IMG/VR virus record: IMGVR_UViG_3300030406_001564
Span: 1-23,725 of that record
Reading direction: 5' to 3' (one strand)
DNA from: a virus
Length of the DNA stretch: 23,725 nucleotides
Below are positions 22,578 through 23,725 of this stretch, piece by piece. Made by a program: the position numbers and the translations under genes. A model generated the notes under the pieces. The model saw only the letters and a list, made by a program, of their open reading frames with translations, did no database searches and had not been told where the DNA came from. Each line of letters opens with the position of its first letter. Position 1 is the first letter of the stretch.

Positions 22578-23329
22578 TATTGACTTGGGTAGTAAGCTTT
22601 AGGTGTAATGTATGTGCTTGAAGCTGACCCATCCTCCGCTAGTGCTCTTGCAAATTCATCTTCGTACGCTAATTTCATAGCTTGAATTAATTCTGGTTTA
22701 TATTTTTGCGCTAAATAATATGCCAGTCCTGACACCATGCAAGGGACAAATCTAAAAGGAACATCTGTTGCGTTTGTGTAATCACCAATATCTTGTATTC
22801 TTTTTATAAAATAAAAATGCATGTCTTTTGATGCGTTTGTAGAATCAGGTGTTGGATAGATATGTATTCTAACTTTGTCTATAAATCTTTCTACCCAATA
22901 TTGATTAGGTGTTCCTTGAGATAATTTATTTGAAAATGCTGCGTAAGTAGATCTATCTACCTTTGTCATTGGAGAATCTGATTGAGTTGTTTGTGTTCTG
23001 TTAGATCTTAATTGTGCCTCTAACACATCAGATAGTCCGTAAATACCATTTGTTGGGGTCGTTGTTGCGCTGGTTCCATCACCGCTAGCTCTAAAAAAAT
23101 CATAGTCAGATTGACCTTGAATTAAGTCAAGATTGGTTTCGTCTATTTCCCAATAGTGAATACCTCTGTTTCCCCACTCTTGAAATAAAATATTAAGAGA
23201 TCTTCTTGCTGATTTTAATTGATAACCAGCTACGTTTTGTAATCCAATACGCTCAAAAGACTCTTCTACTATTTCATCAATAGAAAAAGTTTTGTCGAAC
23301 GTTGTTGTTCCAGAGGTAGTATTTGCCAT
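22577..23329 (-). CDS. Connector/head-completion protein, P22 gp4-like candidate
   Basis: A 250-aa protein. FSIDEIVEESFERIGLQ and LKSARRSLNILFQEWGNRGI (39-58) form helices typical of phage connector proteins, followed by a beta domain (VRIHIYPTPD; MHFYFIKRIQD) and a C-terminal helix pair with VPFRFVPCMVSGLAYYLAQK and MKLAYEDEFARALAE. The R-R-S-L-N-x-L-x-x-E-W helix and the late A-Y-Y-L-A helix resemble P22 gp4-type tail accessory factors; medium confidence. The start is firm, since TAGGAGGTTGAATG puts a perfect Shine-Dalgarno over the previous stop codon. Confidence 0.6.
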   Translation of the reverse strand: MANTTSGTTTFDKTFSIDEIVEESFERIGLQNVAGYQLKSARRSLNILFQEWGNRGIHYWEIDETNLDLIQGQSDYDFFRASGDGTSATTTPTNGIYGLSDVLEAQLRSNRTQTTQSDSPMTKVDRSTYAAFSNKLSQGTPNQYWVERFIDKVRIHIYPTPDSTNASKDMHFYFIKRIQDIGDYTNATDVPFRFVPCMVSGLAYYLAQKYKPELIQAMKLAYEDEFARALAEDGSASSTYITPKAYYPSQ

Positions 23330-23337
23330 TCAACCTC

Positions 23338-23724
23338 CTATGCGTCTAGGTATACCGTCAACCCTGTGATATCACCTTGGTCCATTGGAAGATAAGCACC
23401 TGCACTAAATAGAACTCCATCATCAGGAATGTAAGGATCTAAATCTCCTGCGTCCGCAGGTATAGTCATTACAGTGTCTCCTGTGCTTGAAGTAGTTTTA
23501 AATAAAAAATTATCTGCAGATGAAATAACACCATGCATACCTTTTATTCTAGTTCTTCCAGTCCATAATACAGCGTGCATCCCATCTGAAGTCACCCCTG
23601 CAGTTATATCTACAGATGCTGCCCCATTTCCAGTTATGCTTGTCACTGTGTTATAAAATTTAGTAGAAGTTACAGTTGCTCCTCCAGCTCCACCTACTAG
23701 ATCTTCAGTTTGAGAAGCTCCCAT
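23338..23724 (-). CDS. Small capsid-region protein, decoration candidate
   Basis: A 128-aa protein starting MGASQTEDLVGGAGGATVTS, rich in Gly, Thr, Asp and Val, with strand-like segments (ASVDITAGVTSDGMHAVLW; FLFKTTSSTGDTVMTIPA) and ending DITGLTVYLDA. No catalytic motif. Its place just upstream of the connector genes fits a decoration, head or neck protein. The start lies two bases from the right edge, and the bases TT before the edge are what a further TAATG junction would give, so an upstream coupled gene is likely. A longer N-terminus cannot be excluded. Confidence 0.6.
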   Translation of the reverse strand: MGASQTEDLVGGAGGATVTSTKFYNTVTSITGNGAASVDITAGVTSDGMHAVLWTGRTRIKGMHGVISSADNFLFKTTSSTGDTVMTIPADAGDLDPYIPDDGVLFSAGAYLPMDQGDITGLTVYLDA

Positions 23725-23725
23725 T

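Noticed and set aside
1-23725. tRNA genes, integrase, attachment sites or insertion sequences
   Set aside because: No cloverleaf-like TTCGA arms, recombinase motifs, or inverted terminal repeats were noticed on either strand.

Overview
The window is a low-GC stretch (about one third G+C by eye) of a double-stranded DNA bacteriophage genome. Nearly every gene product resembles the virion, lysis and accessory proteins found in uncultured marine phages and SAR11-type pelagiphages. The virion genes suggest a short-tailed (podovirus-like) or related phage of a marine, low-GC bacterium. That assignment is inferred from remembered family resemblance; no search was run. No terminase, portal, major capsid, integrase, tRNA or CRISPR array is visible. 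The terminase/portal/capsid block is presumably just beyond the right edge, since the long minus-strand operon enters from there.

Layout. (i) 1-651, minus strand: the 5' part of a small coiled-coil protein and a conserved marine-phage protein of unknown function. (ii) 653-687: two facing, overlapping sigma70-like promoters. (iii) 695-2631, plus strand: an SNF2-type helicase and an HxH-type 2OG-Fe(II) oxygenase. (iv) 2632-3320, minus: an M15-family endolysin and a one-TM holin-like protein. (v) 3320-10722, minus: a 1322-aa putative internal/ejection protein and four further virion-type proteins, including a 56-aa gene. (vi) 10722-13895, minus: a small beta-rich protein, a 54-aa gene, a P4H-type oxygenase and a large tail protein. 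(vii) 13928-16839, minus: a very AT-rich block of five consecutive oxygenase-fold genes, the furthest upstream of which has lost its metal ligands. (viii) 16843-20818, minus: a conserved tail-region protein, a glycine-rich adhesin, a tail fibre and a repeat protein with an intact blue-copper-like domain. (ix) 20832-23724, minus: connector and decoration-like structural proteins.

The minus-strand genes are very tightly packed. Nine junctions are TAATG stop/start overlaps and several others are TAGGAG stop/Shine-Dalgarno fusions, so most of the operon is probably translationally coupled. This pattern is absent from the 13.9-17.3 kb oxygenase block, which suggests the block is a separately acquired cassette.

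The main point of interest is the set of seven 2OG-oxygenase-fold genes (six with metal ligands, one degenerate) interleaved with receptor-binding/tail genes, beside a collagen-like/polyglycine adhesin and a cupredoxin-bearing tail protein. A plausible but untested reading is that the phage carries a metal-dependent protein (or nucleic acid) hydroxylation system acting on its own tail tip or on the host.
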